Shown: positions 7,534-17,292 of the stretch, in pieces
How the letters are laid out: each line of letters starts with the position of its first letter
How positions within the stretch are numbered: position 1 is the first letter of the stretch
Origin: Oscillatoriaceae cyanobacterium M7585_C2015_266
GTDB lineage: Bacteria; Cyanobacteriota; Cyanobacteriia; Cyanobacteriales; Oscillatoriaceae
NCBI GenBank assembly: GCA_015295835.1
Contig: DVEG01000018.1
Span: 1 to 64,000, forward strand
Direction of reading: 5' to 3'
DNA: 64,000 nucleotides
The notes under the pieces: generated by a model
What the model was told of the DNA's origin: nothing
What the model saw: only the letters and a program-made list of their open reading frames with translations
The model's database searches: none
Translations under genes and position numbers: made by a program

Positions 7534-10488
7534 ATGCCCCAATTGCTAAAAAACTTATTAATAACAGGGACGCTAGTCCCAAATGGCCATTGGATAGGGA
7601 CGGCGGCGCCGTTGCAGATAACGTCAGATGGAATAATTGCCGTAGTTTGCTACGCGATGGCGATAATTTTGGCGCGCTCGCTATTAACCACCCGCCCACC
7701 CGAAACAGAGGCAGTGTCTGGAAGTGCTTGCCGACATAAATCAATGGCACTGTTGGGGGCGATCGCAATTACCTTTCTGGGAACATCACACCTAATCACC
7801 TTTATACAAAACTCATCTCTACAAGAAAGCCAGGGAATCCTAGACGATTGGCTTTTCGGAGGCATAAAAGCCCTAACAGCAATGTTTGGGCTATACTCAG
7901 TTGTGCAGGTAGCACCAAAAAAGCCCAAAAAGCTAAAAGCGCTACACCCAGAAGATAAATTAAGCTTCCACGTAGAAAATTCGCCGCTAGCAGTTATAGA
8001 GTGGGACAAAAACTTTCGCGTCCAATGGTGGTCACCGCAGGCAGAAAAACTTTTTGGCTGGAAAGCGGAAGAAGTAATCGGAAAACATCCAAGCGAATGG
8101 CAATTCGTCTTTATCGAAGATATCGAAACCGTCAACAGAAATATCAGTTGTTTGCAAGACGGCAGCTCACCGCGCAACGTTTGCTGCAACCGTAACTATA
8201 CTAAAGACGGATCGATAGTATATTGCGAATGGTACAACTCCGTTTTGCTTGACAAGCAAGGTGAGTTAGTCTCAGTACTATCATTGATTCAGGATGTCAC
8301 TGCTCGCGAGATTGCTATAGCAGCGTTACGGGAAAGCGAAGAGCGCTTCCGCAACTTAGTAGAAACGACAAGCGATTGGGTGTGGGAAGTAGATGAGAAA
8401 ACCACCTATACTTATGTAAGTCCTCAAATTCGTGAGATTTTGGGATACGAACCAAATGAGGTGCTCGGCAAAACTCCCTTCGACTTCATGCCGCCAAGCA
8501 ATCGGGATAGGGCACGAAATATGATTGCAGAGCTTTTTGCCGAAGGAAAACCTCTATCAGCGATCGCCAGCCGCCACTGTCACAAAGACGGGCATCTCGT
8601 AGTTTTGGAAACTAGCGCCGTTCCCTTCCACGACAAAAAAGGCAACTTCCGCGGCTATCGCGGCATTGCTCGTGATATTAGCGAGCGCGTGGAAGTAGAA
8701 AAAGCCTTAAGAAATTCTCAGCAATTTTTGCGGCAAGTTATAGATACAGCACCGAATTTGATTTTTGTCAAAGATAGACAAGGAAGATTTATTCTAGCTA
8801 ATCAGGCGATCGCAGAACTTTACGGCACTACCGTCGGCAACCTACTTGGTAAGACAGAAGCTGACTTTAACCCCAATCCTGCAGAAATCGAAAAATTTCG
8901 CGCCGATGATCAGGAAGTATTCCAGCAGCTGCGTGATAAAGTAATTCCAGAGGAAACTATTACCAGTCCAAATGGGGAGGTGCGCTTATTTCAAACCATC
9001 AAAAGACCACTGCTAAGCCCAGATGGCAAATCACGTCAAATCCTGTGTGTAGCAACCGATATCAGCGAGCGCAAACAAGCCGCCGAAGCACTTGCCCGCA
9101 GCGAAGCTAAATTTCGCTCCTTAATTCAAAACTCCTCTGACTTAATCGTCATCCTCGAACCAGACGGGGCGATTCGCTACGCCAGCCCCTCCGTAGAAAA
9201 AATATTAGGCTACAAACCCGAAGACTTAATCGGGCAACAGGGTTTTAATTTCATTCACCCAGAAGATATAAGCAAACTATCTTCTGCTGCCTCTGAATTG
9301 CTTGCCGGCAAAGCCGTTTCCGTAGAATATCGATTTCGCCGTCAAGACGGCTCCTGGTGTTGGTTAGAGTCTACTGGTAGTAACCTGACAAACGATCCAG
9401 CTGTAGGCGGCATCGTCGTTAATTCCCGCGACATCACTGAGCGTAAATTAGCAGAAGTTGCCCTGCGACAATCGGAATTGCAACTGAGAACCCGAACTCA
9501 GCAGCTCGAAGTAGCTCTGTATGAATTGCAGCAAACTCAAGCTCAGCTTATTCAAAATGAAAAAATGTCTTCTCTTGGGCAGCTCGTTGCCGGAATTGCC
9601 CACGAAATAAACAATCCGGTTAATTTTATTTATGGCAATGTTAACTATATCAGTCAGTATATAGCTGACTTGCTACACTTCGTAACTCTCTACCAACGTT
9701 ACTATCCCAACCCCGTATCGGAAATCCGCAAGGCAGCAGAGGAAATCGATTTAGATTTCATTATACAAGACTTGCCAAAAGTTTTAGAGTCGATGCAAAC
9801 GGGAGCTAATCGCATTCGCGAAATCGTGCTGAAATTACGTAATTTTTCCCGCCTGGATGAAGCGCCAATGAAGTCAGTGGATATTCATGAGGGGTTGGAA
9901 AATACGTTGATGATTTTACAGCACCGCATTAAAAGTGTTCCTGGTGGTATTGAAATTATCAAAGATTTCGGCAATTTACCAAAGGTGGAATGCTGTGCCG
10001 CTCAATTGAATCAGGTTTTTATAAATATACTAGCTAATGCGATAGACGCGATCGAAACCCAAGCCAAGCCGGGATTAATTGTAATTCGTACTGAAATAGG
10101 GCATCGGAAGCCAAGCAGGGAGCATAGATATTCGGAAACTAACTCCCATCAATATTCTGATGTCTCTGATGTCGTATTAATTCGCATTGCCGACAACGGA
10201 ATTGGCATGACAGAAGAGGTGAAAAAACACTTATTCGAGCCGTTTTTTACTACAAAACCGGTTGGGAAAGGTACTGGGTTAGGGCTGGCAATTTGTTACC
10301 AAATTGTCGTGCAGAAACACGGCGGCAAAATTGAGTGTATTTCTTCTCCAGGGCAAGGAACGGAGTTTATTATTGAAATTCCAATTCAGCAATCAAGAAA
10401 AAAAAGCGCTCGCCAGATTATTTTTCGCAAGGAAAAGCCGCTTTTCTCAGATTCCGGTGTCAAAGATGCAGTTGAATACAGCCCTTAA
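7534..10488 (+). CDS. membrane histidine kinase with ethylene-receptor-like N-terminus and four PAS domains
   Basis: This is a predicted sensor kinase. Residues 1-130 hold three hydrophobic segments (about 30-51, 70-91 and 105-127). Their pattern resembles the ethylene-receptor domain: SD at 31-32, the phrase GTSHLI at 83-88 where receptors have GATHLI, and KALTA in helix 3. The position of the copper-ligand Cys is Leu82, while His86 is kept. PAS domains follow at about 145-255, 265-385, 395-510 and 520-640. The HisKA H-box AGIAHEINNP has its phospho-acceptor at about H690, then come the N-box NAIDAIE and the G boxes DNGIGM and GTGLGL. AGGAG precedes the ATG. No response regulator is adjacent. 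Confidence 0.88.
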   Translation: MPQLLKNLLITGTLVPNGHWIGTAAPLQITSDGIIAVVCYAMAIILARSLLTTRPPETEAVSGSACRHKSMALLGAIAITFLGTSHLITFIQNSSLQESQGILDDWLFGGIKALTAMFGLYSVVQVAPKKPKKLKALHPEDKLSFHVENSPLAVIEWDKNFRVQWWSPQAEKLFGWKAEEVIGKHPSEWQFVFIEDIETVNRNISCLQDGSSPRNVCCNRNYTKDGSIVYCEWYNSVLLDKQGELVSVLSLIQDVTAREIAIAALRESEERFRNLVETTSDWVWEVDEKTTYTYVSPQIREILGYEPNEVLGKTPFDFMPPSNRDRARNMIAELFAEGKPLSAIASRHCHKDGHLVVLETSAVPFHDKKGNFRGYRGIARDISERVEVEKALRNSQQFLRQVIDTAPNLIFVKDRQGRFILANQAIAELYGTTVGNLLGKTEADFNPNPAEIEKFRADDQEVFQQLRDKVIPEETITSPNGEVRLFQTIKRPLLSPDGKSRQILCVATDISERKQAAEALARSEAKFRSLIQNSSDLIVILEPDGAIRYASPSVEKILGYKPEDLIGQQGFNFIHPEDISKLSSAASELLAGKAVSVEYRFRRQDGSWCWLESTGSNLTNDPAVGGIVVNSRDITERKLAEVALRQSELQLRTRTQQLEVALYELQQTQAQLIQNEKMSSLGQLVAGIAHEINNPVNFIYGNVNYISQYIADLLHFVTLYQRYYPNPVSEIRKAAEEIDLDFIIQDLPKVLESMQTGANRIREIVLKLRNFSRLDEAPMKSVDIHEGLENTLMILQHRIKSVPGGIEIIKDFGNLPKVECCAAQLNQVFINILANAIDAIETQAKPGLIVIRTEIGHRKPSREHRYSETNSHQYSDVSDVVLIRIADNGIGMTEEVKKHLFEPFFTTKPVGKGTGLGLAICYQIVVQKHGGKIECISSPGQGTEFIIEIPIQQSRKKSARQIIFRKEKPLFSDSGVKDAVEYSP

Positions 10489-10625
10489 TTATTCTATTTT
10501 CTTGTATTTTAGAGCGCTGGTGGGCGCCTCTATCTGCTTTTCCTACCCCTTTCCAGTCATTCATAAAAATAAAATAATCAACTTAAAATATCTTAAAATC
10601 TTTAAAATTTCTTAAAAAATTTAAC

Positions 10626-11057
10626 TTAGTCTGTTTTCGCATCGTTAACCCACTTCCAGAGAGGATGACTTTTACCTTGCTGACGAATCCGCATCACCTG
10701 CATTTCCAAGCGTTTTTTTTCCGAAGGCGATATTCCAAACAGAATATTGCGACTTTGCCAAATTAAAATCGAAAGAGTCATAGCAATACACAAAGAAAGC
10801 CCCAGAGTAGACAAGGGATTATAACTCAAACCGTAGTAGACAGCAACCCAAGTAAAATGTTGTAGCCATAGAGCAATTTCTTTGCGTAAACCCCAAAGAC
10901 TCCAAGTTCCTACACTTGCCCAAAGTAAGCCGACAAACAGCCAACGACTGTAAACGGTTAATTGGTACAAACGTTGTACTTGCAACTGAAAATTCGGATC
11001 GGAATTGTCAATTTGTTCTGAAATCTTTGTAGCTGAGCTATGTTTAGAATGGTGCAT
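10626..11057 (-). CDS. conserved membrane protein of unknown function
   Basis: No family name is recognised. From the chosen start (MHHSKHSSATK) the protein is 143 aa. It has a soluble N-terminus with QLQVQRLYQLTVY, a first hydrophobic segment around WLFVGLLWASVGTWSLWGL, and a second one around LGLSLCIAMTLSILIW. A basic, Lys/Arg-rich C-terminus follows. The frame stays open upstream to TTG at 11090 with an ATG at 11084. I chose 11057 because the extra codons lie inside a 31-bp tandem repeat. No strong ribosome-binding site is visible for any start. It is followed by the 3' end of the kinase gene (convergent). Confidence 0.6.
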   Translation of the reverse strand: MHHSKHSSATKISEQIDNSDPNFQLQVQRLYQLTVYSRWLFVGLLWASVGTWSLWGLRKEIALWLQHFTWVAVYYGLSYNPLSTLGLSLCIAMTLSILIWQSRNILFGISPSEKKRLEMQVMRIRQQGKSHPLWKWVNDAKTD

Positions 11058-11119
11058 AATTGTGTAAATTTTAGGTAAAACCATTAACAATTGTGTAAAT
11101 TTTAGGTAAAACCATTAAC
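11058..11119. repeat. 31-bp tandem duplication upstream of a membrane protein gene
   Basis: Two perfect 31-bp copies (11058-11088 and 11089-11119) begin AATTGTGTAAATTTTAGG and end in ACCATTAAC. Extra ATTAACC-like heptads follow. The repeat lies directly against the start codon of the gene ending at 10626, and each copy carries an in-frame ATG (as CAT on the plus strand), so translation starts may have been duplicated. Confidence 0.85.
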
Positions 11120-11138
11120 CATTAACCATTACTCAGGT

Positions 11139-12131
11139 TTAAATCTCATCAACAGAAATTGAATTTTCTGAAGGTTGTGCCGGCAGGGCATAAGCTTGCC
11201 CAGTGCGTTCTCTCCACCATGCGAGCAGGCTACTAGCGATAAAGATACTAGAATAAGAGCCAGCCGTAAAGCCAATAATTAGCGCTAAAGCAAAATATTT
11301 GAGAGTTTCGCCCCCAAATATAAAGATAGCAATTAGTGGCAGCAGAGTGGTTAAAGTTGTATTAATTGAGCGCGTCAGGGTTTGATTGACAGCATCATCC
11401 ACAATTTTATTGATGTGTTCGCCAGTATTTGTAGCGATAATTTCCCGAACGCGATCGTAAATAACCACCGTATCATTAACTGAAAATCCGATAATTGTTA
11501 ATAGAGCAACTATAAACAAGCTATCCACTTCTACCCCCAGCACTAAGCCCAAAATCGAGAATACGCCTAGGGTAACAAAAATATCGTGAAACAGGGCGAC
11601 AAAAGCAAAAAATGCGTAGTCGAGTTTAAACCGAAATGTTAGATAAAGAGTGATACCAGCAAAGGCAGCGATAAGTGCCACTAAACCGTCTTGAAAAATC
11701 TTGCGCCCCAAAGTAGGGCCAACAGTATCAATCTGAATCGATTTCGGATCAAAAGCACCGATTTTTTCACTCAGTGCCTTTTGTAGTTGTGTGCGTGGTT
11801 CCACATCTAATTTTTTCGTGCGAACCGAAAGCACTTGTTGGTCTCTTGCTTGCGGATTTTTATCAAGAATTTGGATACTGCTGTTACCCAAACCTAGCTC
11901 GTTCAATACTTGGCGGACAGTGGCAATATCGATAGGTTTGCAATTATTGGGGACATTACAATCTAACTCAACCTGTAGCCGCGTGCCGCCTACGAAATCC
12001 AAACTGGGGCGAAGGGGAGCGCGGATATCAGGGCGAGAGCAAGAAATAATCATTGCAACCAAACCGGCAAGAATGATACTGGCAGAAATTGCCCACCAAA
12101 GGGATCGCAGTTTAATAACATTTAATCTCAT
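11139..12131 (-). CDS. secF: protein translocase subunit SecF
   Basis: SecF works with SecD to use the proton gradient to aid SecYEG-dependent export in the plasma or thylakoid membrane. It is an RND-fold protein. An N-terminal membrane segment (about 12-32) is followed by the SecF signature [12 protein letters not shown] (45-56), a periplasmic domain to about 140, then five membrane segments. These include the conserved [15 protein letters not shown] and the [10 protein letters not shown] region. The length of 330 aa is typical. It is 20 nt downstream of secD on the same strand, so the two form an operon. Confidence 0.97.
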   Translation of the reverse strand: MRLNVIKLRSLWWAISASIILAGLVAMIISCSRPDIRAPLRPSLDFVGGTRLQVELDCNVPNNCKPIDIATVRQVLNELGLGNSSIQILDKNPQARDQQVLSVRTKKLDVEPRTQLQKALSEKIGAFDPKSIQIDTVGPTLGRKIFQDGLVALIAAFAGITLYLTFRFKLDYAFFAFVALFHDIFVTLGVFSILGLVLGVEVDSLFIVALLTIIGFSVNDTVVIYDRVREIIATNTGEHINKIVDDAVNQTLTRSINTTLTTLLPLIAIFIFGGETLKYFALALIIGFTAGSYSSIFIASSLLAWWRERTGQAYALPAQPSENSISVDEI

Positions 12132-12151
12132 GACGCTGCCTCTACTTAAAC

Positions 12152-13567
12152 TTAAGATTTAGTAGCTACTTGCAGATTAGGACAAAACAGTTCCGGCTTG
12201 CGCAAATTTGGAAATCCAATTACCAACAACATAAAAGTGCGACTGCAAGTAATAGCGGTAAACATGCTTACCATCACCCCGATTCCCAGTGTCAGAGCAA
12301 AACCCCGCACCAAACCGGTTCCCAGCCAGAAAAGCGCCGCACAGGCAATCAAGGTAGTGACATTGCCGTCGAGAATACTGGAAAAAGCCCGGTAAAACCC
12401 GGATTCCACAGAACGATAAAGGGATTTGCCCGCTCGCAATTCTTCCCGCGTGCGTTCAAAAATTAGTATATTGGCATCAACAGCCATACCGATACTGAGG
12501 ATAAAACCGGCAATTCCCGGAAGAGTTAAAGTCACACCCAAAAGGGTAAAACTCGCAAGCGTCAGTAGAGTATAAATAACCAGTGACAAATCTGCGATCA
12601 ATCCAGGCAGTCGGTAGTAAACTGCCATAAAAATTAACACCAACATTAAGCCGCCAATACCAGCATAAATACTGCGCTGGATACTATCTTGTCCGAGGGA
12701 GGCACCAACGGTGCGGTTCTCGACAATTTCCACTGGTAGAGGCAAGGAACCGCCGCGCAACTGCACTGCCAGTTCGTTTGCGGCTTCCAATGAAAAGCGA
12801 CCGGTAATCACAGCAGAGCCGCCGGTGATGCCGGTTTGGGCAAATTCTGGTCCGACGATGGGAGCGCTAATTAGTTTATTATCGAGAAAAATACCGATCG
12901 CCCTTCCGGTGCCGGCGAGACTTTTGGTAAGTTCAGCAAATTTTTCTCCGCCTTCAGCATCGAAACGAATAGCGACTTCCCAGCTTGTCCCGCTAGCATC
13001 GGGTTGGGGGTTCGCGTCTTTGAGATTTTTGCCGGTTAAGCCGACGCGTTCATATATTTTATCATACAGAGCATTAATTTGAGCGGTTTTCTCTTCGATT
13101 GCTTTTTGAGTAGCGGCGAGAGCTTCTGTATCGCCTTTTGCTTGCAGTTCTAACTGTTTATTCAATAACTCCTGTAGTTCTTTTTGTCTGACTTCAAATT
13201 CTGCAGTAAGTTCTGGATTATTAGTTTGACGGCGAAATTCTAGTTGGGCGGTACCGCCGAGAACCCTTTCTGCCACTGCTGGATCGTTGACTCCAGGCAA
13301 CTGCACCAGAATTTGATCTTTGCCGACAGTTTGCACGAGGGGTTCGGAGACGCCGAGGGCGTCAACGCGGTTTCTGACGACGCTCTCAACGGCTTCGAGC
13401 ATTGTTGGGGTAATTTCTTTGATTTCTTCGGTGGTTTTCACCTGAATGGTTAATTGCGCCCCCCCTTGTAAGTCTAATCCCAGTCGGATCGGTATGGTTA
13501 CTAATATTGCGATCGCCGCTATTATCAGACCTAAGATTAAAATTAAAACTGAACTTTGTTTTTGCAT
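12152..13567 (-). CDS. secD: protein translocase subunit SecD
   Basis: SecD is the partner of SecF in the accessory translocase complex. The first membrane segment is at about 8-26, followed directly by the SecD signature [14 protein letters not shown] (about 29-42). A large periplasmic region includes a Gln/Glu-rich helical insert (about 115-160). The P1-head section has [18 protein letters not shown]. The C-terminal bundle carries [18 protein letters not shown] with the conserved DANILIFER motif. The length of 471 aa is normal for cyanobacteria. It is followed by secF, and pdhB lies about 100 nt upstream beyond a heptamer repeat. Confidence 0.97.
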   Translation of the reverse strand: MQKQSSVLILILGLIIAAIAILVTIPIRLGLDLQGGAQLTIQVKTTEEIKEITPTMLEAVESVVRNRVDALGVSEPLVQTVGKDQILVQLPGVNDPAVAERVLGGTAQLEFRRQTNNPELTAEFEVRQKELQELLNKQLELQAKGDTEALAATQKAIEEKTAQINALYDKIYERVGLTGKNLKDANPQPDASGTSWEVAIRFDAEGGEKFAELTKSLAGTGRAIGIFLDNKLISAPIVGPEFAQTGITGGSAVITGRFSLEAANELAVQLRGGSLPLPVEIVENRTVGASLGQDSIQRSIYAGIGGLMLVLIFMAVYYRLPGLIADLSLVIYTLLTLASFTLLGVTLTLPGIAGFILSIGMAVDANILIFERTREELRAGKSLYRSVESGFYRAFSSILDGNVTTLIACAALFWLGTGLVRGFALTLGIGVMVSMFTAITCSRTFMLLVIGFPNLRKPELFCPNLQVATKS

Positions 13568-13585
13568 CTTCTCACCTGCTAAAAC

Positions 13586-13660
13586 GATTTTAGATTTTAG
13601 ATTTTAGACTTCACCCCTTTTCCCTTTTTCTAAAATCTAAAATCCAAAACCTAAAATCTT
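13586..13660. repeat. heptamer repeats forming a large inverted repeat
   Basis: Tandem GATTTTA heptamers at 13586-13608 face TAAAATC heptamers at 13629-13660. The 16-base arm at 13593-13608 is the exact reverse complement of 13629-13644, with a pyrimidine-rich 20-nt loop. It lies between pdhB and secD, both on the minus strand. It resembles the short tandemly repeated heptamers known from filamentous cyanobacteria. Confidence 0.8.
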
Positions 13661-13667
13661 AACTTAC

Positions 13668-14651
13668 TCAGAACCGCAGCTCCATCATTTTGTGCACCGC
13701 TTCAACTATTTGTTCCGGCTGCACAATAGTTAGTCGTTCTAAAGTACCGTTGTATGGCGTGGGGATATCTTGAGAAGAAAGGCGCACCACCGGGGCATCA
13801 AGTTCGTCAAACAGGCGCTCATTAATTGAGGCGATTAATTCTGCCCCAATTCCCCCGGTTTTCATGCACTCTTCCACAATTATCACCCTATGGGTTTTGC
13901 GGATAGAGGCACCGATAGTATCGAAGTCAAGGGGTTTGAGGGAAATCAAGTCGATGACTTCCGGATCATAGCCTTCCTTTTCTAGAGTTTTCACGGCTTG
14001 CATGACGTGGTGACGCATCCGGGAATACGTCAGAATTGTGACGTCTTTGCCCGAACGCACTATTTCTGCCTTATCAAGAGGTAGCAAATATTCTTTTTCT
14101 GGCAGATCTTCCTTTAAGTTGTACAAAAGTACATGCTCAAAGAATAAAACTGGGTTTTCGTCGCGAATAGCCGATTTGAGTAAGCCCTTAGCGTTATAGG
14201 GGGTAGAGCAGGCGACTATTTTCAATCCAGGAACTGCCTGAAAATATGCTTCCAGTCTTTGCGAGTGTTCTGCTCCCAGCTGACGCCCTACGCCCCCTGG
14301 GCCACGAATCACCAATGGGATTTTGTAGTTGCCGCCTGATGTGTAGCGCAACATGCCAGCGTTGTTGGCGATTTGGTTGAAGGCGAGGAGCAAAAAGCCC
14401 ATGTTCATACCTTCGATAATGGGCCGCAGTCCTGTCATTGCTGCTCCTATGGCCATGCCGGTAAAGCTATTCTCGGCAATCGGGGTATCTAGAACTCGCA
14501 GTTCTCCATATTTTTTATATAGGTCTTTTGTGACTTTATAGGAACCCCCATAGTGACCTACGTCTTCGCCGAGGACAAATACTGTAGGGTCGCGGGCCAT
14601 TTCTTCGTCAATGGCGGCGCGTAGGGCGTTGAAAAAAAATGTTTCGGCCAT
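13668..14651 (-). CDS. pdhB: pyruvate dehydrogenase E1 component, beta subunit
   Basis: The beta subunit of the heterotetrameric E1 decarboxylates pyruvate with thiamine diphosphate and feeds acetyl groups to E2. The transketolase pyrimidine-binding domain (about 4-180) has the [20 protein letters not shown] region and the conserved [12 protein letters not shown] with its catalytic-site Glu. The transketolase C-terminal domain follows, with [10 protein letters not shown] and VIIVEE. At 327 aa it is the usual length. The alpha subunit gene lies at 17293-18324, separated from it by dapL and a DUF2237 gene, so the two subunits are close but not in one operon. Confidence 0.96.
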   Translation of the reverse strand: MAETFFFNALRAAIDEEMARDPTVFVLGEDVGHYGGSYKVTKDLYKKYGELRVLDTPIAENSFTGMAIGAAMTGLRPIIEGMNMGFLLLAFNQIANNAGMLRYTSGGNYKIPLVIRGPGGVGRQLGAEHSQRLEAYFQAVPGLKIVACSTPYNAKGLLKSAIRDENPVLFFEHVLLYNLKEDLPEKEYLLPLDKAEIVRSGKDVTILTYSRMRHHVMQAVKTLEKEGYDPEVIDLISLKPLDFDTIGASIRKTHRVIIVEECMKTGGIGAELIASINERLFDELDAPVVRLSSQDIPTPYNGTLERLTIVQPEQIVEAVHKMMELRF

Positions 14652-15363
14652 CTTATATAGCGTTAATGGGTCAAACTTTGATTGTAGCCTTTGCTAGGGG
14701 AGCAGATCTATTTTTGATTTTAAAATTTAGATTCTCGCTCGCAGCCAAGCAAGGAAAGCCTCGATTTTTTTATTTTTATTTAATTGTTCAATTGCCAGAG
14801 CCTAATTTGACTATCAGGGCTGCTGATATCCTCTCCCGCTATCCTTACGGTATACGCCCGAAAGCGGAATTTTGGATAGGAGCTTCTGGAATGCAGATGG
14901 CAGCAGCAGTTTACCTGTGTAAACGTGCCCAAGGTTTAGGGTACCACCCTCGCTGTCGACAGAGAGGGATTCTCCTGTAAACACCCTTGCCGAGCGCTTT
15001 TCTGTAGACATGGGTATAGGGGAGTTTTATTGGAAAGCGATCGCAACTGCTCCCTGTTTTGATTTTAGCGAGCGCTCTGCCATATTTTTACCTCTGCCAC
15101 TACTGCCTTTTTTCTTCTTTTTTGTTTATACTTACAATTATCGAAATCTTACCTTTTTATCAAACCCACTATATTTATTCCTGAGCGCTCTTATTCTATC
15201 AAATCAATTTATAAAAGTCTAGAGTCTTGTAATATTTTTTTACTTGCTTTTGATGCCGGGTTGTAATTTTACCGGGATTTAGGAATTAGTAGATTTAGAA
15301 AACTTGCTAAAAGTACTCTCATCTCGCTATCCTACAGAAAGGGTTTTTTAATGGCTGGCAATT
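14652..15363. other. intergenic region with several palindromes
   Basis: No supported gene in about 710 nt. A small stem GTTTAC/GTAAAC is at about 14910-14925. An 22-bp near-perfect palindrome is at 14947-14968, centred on GTCGAC, and T-rich tracts follow near 15110-15130. A weak minus-strand ORF at 14814-15011 has no ribosome-binding site and no recognisable domain, so it is not called. The region should hold the pdhB and DUF2237 gene promoters. Confidence 0.5.
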
Positions 15364-15732
15364 ATGATGGAAGCGAAAAATGTTTTGGGTGGAAAGCTTG
15401 AGATTTGCTGCACTTCACCAATGACGGGGTATTATCGAGATGGCAAGTGTAATACTGGAGGGGGTGACTTTGGCGCTCACGTTGTCTGCGCGCAGGTAAC
15501 TGAAGAGTTTCTTAGGTTTACTAAATCAAGGGGTAATGATTTGATTACGCCTGCGCCAGAGTTTGATTTTCCAGGTTTGAAGCCGGGGGATCGCTGGTGT
15601 TTATGTGCTTCTCGCTGGAAAGAAGCATTAGATGCTGGAGTGGCACCGCCGGTGATTTTGTCGGCAACTCATGCGTCAGCTTTGGAATATGTTTCTTTTG
15701 AGGAGCTTAAGCAAAATGCTCTTGACGCTTAG
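15364..15732 (+). CDS. DUF2237 family protein
   Basis: This is a small cytoplasmic protein of a widespread but uncharacterised family. Family hallmarks visible are NVLGGKLEICCTSPMTGYYRDG at the N-terminus (residues 5-26), the CNTGGGDFGAHVVCAQVTEEFL stretch with two Cys, and the GDRWCLCASRW region (about 76-86) with a CxC pair. The several Cys residues could bind metal, which is inferred. The likely start is one of two adjacent ATGs (15364 or 15367). Two HIP1 sites after the stop may form the terminator. It is flanked by genes on the opposite strand. Confidence 0.8.
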   Translation: MMEAKNVLGGKLEICCTSPMTGYYRDGKCNTGGGDFGAHVVCAQVTEEFLRFTKSRGNDLITPAPEFDFPGLKPGDRWCLCASRWKEALDAGVAPPVILSATHASALEYVSFEELKQNALDA

Positions 15733-15746
15733 GTAATAATTTATAT

Positions 15747-15788
15747 GCGATCGCTTTTGACATTTATATCTGGGCGATCGCTTTTTTA
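15747..15788. terminator. HIP1-pair hairpin after the DUF2237 gene
   Basis: GCGATCGC at 15747-15754 can pair with GCGATCGC at 15774-15781, and the second is followed by CTTTTTT. The layout is that of an intrinsic terminator for the plus-strand gene ending at 15732. It lies in a convergent intergenic region. Confidence 0.5.
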
Positions 15789-15892
15789 TAAAAATTTTTC
15801 TGGATTTTTTGAAAAATAGTTTATATATTTTAGAACGTTTTATTTTTGAGTATATCTTTCCTCGCGAATAGGTAGATGATGTGTGGTTACTA

Positions 15893-15922
15893 AAAACCAG
15901 GTTTCTTTAAGAAACCCGGTGC
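15893..15922. repeat. GAAACCCGG-type palindromic repeat upstream of the dapL 3' end
   Basis: AAACCAGGTTTCT is followed by AGAAACCCGGT, an imperfect inverted repeat belonging to the dispersed family. It sits just beyond the dapL stop codon and may end dapL transcription. Confidence 0.65.
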
Positions 15923-15930
15923 CTTTGCTT

Positions 15931-17166
15931 TTATACTTTAAATTTATCTCCAATCCGCTGCATAGCTTCTTCTACATTTTCCCGACTATTAAATGCCGAA
16001 ATCCGCACGTAGCCTTCACCTGCAGCACCAAAACCCGAACCAGGAGTTACTACTACATTGCATTCATTCAACAATTTATCGAAGAAATCCCAACTAGACA
16101 AACCATTCGGTGTTTTCACCCAAACGTAAGGGGCATTGACTCCGCCGTATACTGACAAGCCAGCTGCTGTCAATTTTTCGCAAATGATTTTGGCATTTTG
16201 TAGATAGAAATTAACTAGCTCTTTGACTTGTTTTTGCCCTTCTTCCGAGTAAACGGCTTCAGCTCCGCGTTGAACAATATAGGAGACGCCATTAAATTTC
16301 GTAGATTGGCGACGGTTCCACAGTTTCCATAATTGCACATCGGAACCGTCGCAGGCTTTAGCTGTCAGATTCTTCGGCACGACAGTAAAAGCGCAGCGGG
16401 TACCAGTAAAGCCGGCTGTTTTAGAAAAAGAGCGAAATTCGAGCGCGCAAGAATCTGCTCCTTCTATTTCGTAGATGGAATGAGGAATCTCTGCATCAGT
16501 GATGAAAGCTTCGTAGGCGGCATCGAAAAAAATTATCGAGCCATTAGCTTTAGCGTAGTCTACCCAAGCTTTTAGGTGTTCTTTAGTAGCAACAGCTCCG
16601 GTGGGATTATTAGGGAAGCAAAGATAAATTAAATCGACTTTTTGGGAGGGAAGCTGCGCGGTAAAGTTATTTTCGGCGGTGATAGGCAAATAGACTAAGC
16701 CTTCATATTCGCCTTTTTCATTAGCTGCACCGGTATGACCCGCCATGACGTTTGTGTCCACATAGACGGGATAAACGGGGTCGGTGACAGCGATGACATT
16801 ATCGTCTCCAAAGATATCGAGAATATTGCCGGTGTCGCATTTGGAACCGTCGGAGACGAAAATTTCGTCAGCGTCAATATTACAGCCCCGTGCCTGGAAG
16901 TCATAGGCTGCAATTTTTTCTCGCAGCCAAGGGTATCCTTGTTCGGGACCGTATCCTTTGAAGGTGGCGCGCTCGCCCATTTCTTCTACTGCTTTCACCA
17001 TTGCCGCCCGACATGCTGCTGGTAGCGGTTCCGTTACGTCGCCTATGCCGAGGCGAATAATTTTCGCATCAGGGTTTGCCTGGGCGAAAGCGTTAACCCT
17101 TCTAGCGATTTCGGGAAATAGGTAACCGGCTTTCAGCTTAAGGTAGTTATCATTGATAGTTGCCAT
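15931..17166 (-). CDS. dapL: LL-diaminopimelate aminotransferase
   Basis: DapL converts tetrahydrodipicolinate directly to LL-diaminopimelate with glutamate as amino donor. This is the lysine and peptidoglycan-precursor route used by cyanobacteria and plants. It is a fold-type I PLP enzyme. Recognisable segments are [14 protein letters not shown] at the N-terminus, [10 protein letters not shown], the NNPTGA substrate motif, and [12 protein letters not shown] with the PLP-binding Lys. The family Arg lies in [14 protein letters not shown] near the end. I chose [11 protein letters not shown] as the start; an in-frame upstream start would add five residues. The length of 411 aa is standard. Confidence 0.95.
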   Translation of the reverse strand: MATINDNYLKLKAGYLFPEIARRVNAFAQANPDAKIIRLGIGDVTEPLPAACRAAMVKAVEEMGERATFKGYGPEQGYPWLREKIAAYDFQARGCNIDADEIFVSDGSKCDTGNILDIFGDDNVIAVTDPVYPVYVDTNVMAGHTGAANEKGEYEGLVYLPITAENNFTAQLPSQKVDLIYLCFPNNPTGAVATKEHLKAWVDYAKANGSIIFFDAAYEAFITDAEIPHSIYEIEGADSCALEFRSFSKTAGFTGTRCAFTVVPKNLTAKACDGSDVQLWKLWNRRQSTKFNGVSYIVQRGAEAVYSEEGQKQVKELVNFYLQNAKIICEKLTAAGLSVYGGVNAPYVWVKTPNGLSSWDFFDKLLNECNVVVTPGSGFGAAGEGYVRISAFNSRENVEEAMQRIGDKFKV

Positions 17167-17292
17167 TTTGGATATCAGCAAGAACGCCGTAGATCAGCTT
17201 ACTGTGATTAGGTTGATTGAAAAAGCGATGACCTTCGCTACGTTACGTTACGCGCTCGCAATTTTTCTTTTTTTCCCTAGATGCAATCATCT

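Noticed and set aside
7650-8189. Minus-strand 179-codon ORF inside the multi-PAS kinase
   Set aside because: It is antisense to the coding frame, which has clear domains; the ORF has no recognisable domain.
14814-15011. Minus-strand 65-codon ORF upstream of pdhB
   Set aside because: No ribosome-binding site, low-quality composition and overlap with palindromes; no recognisable family.
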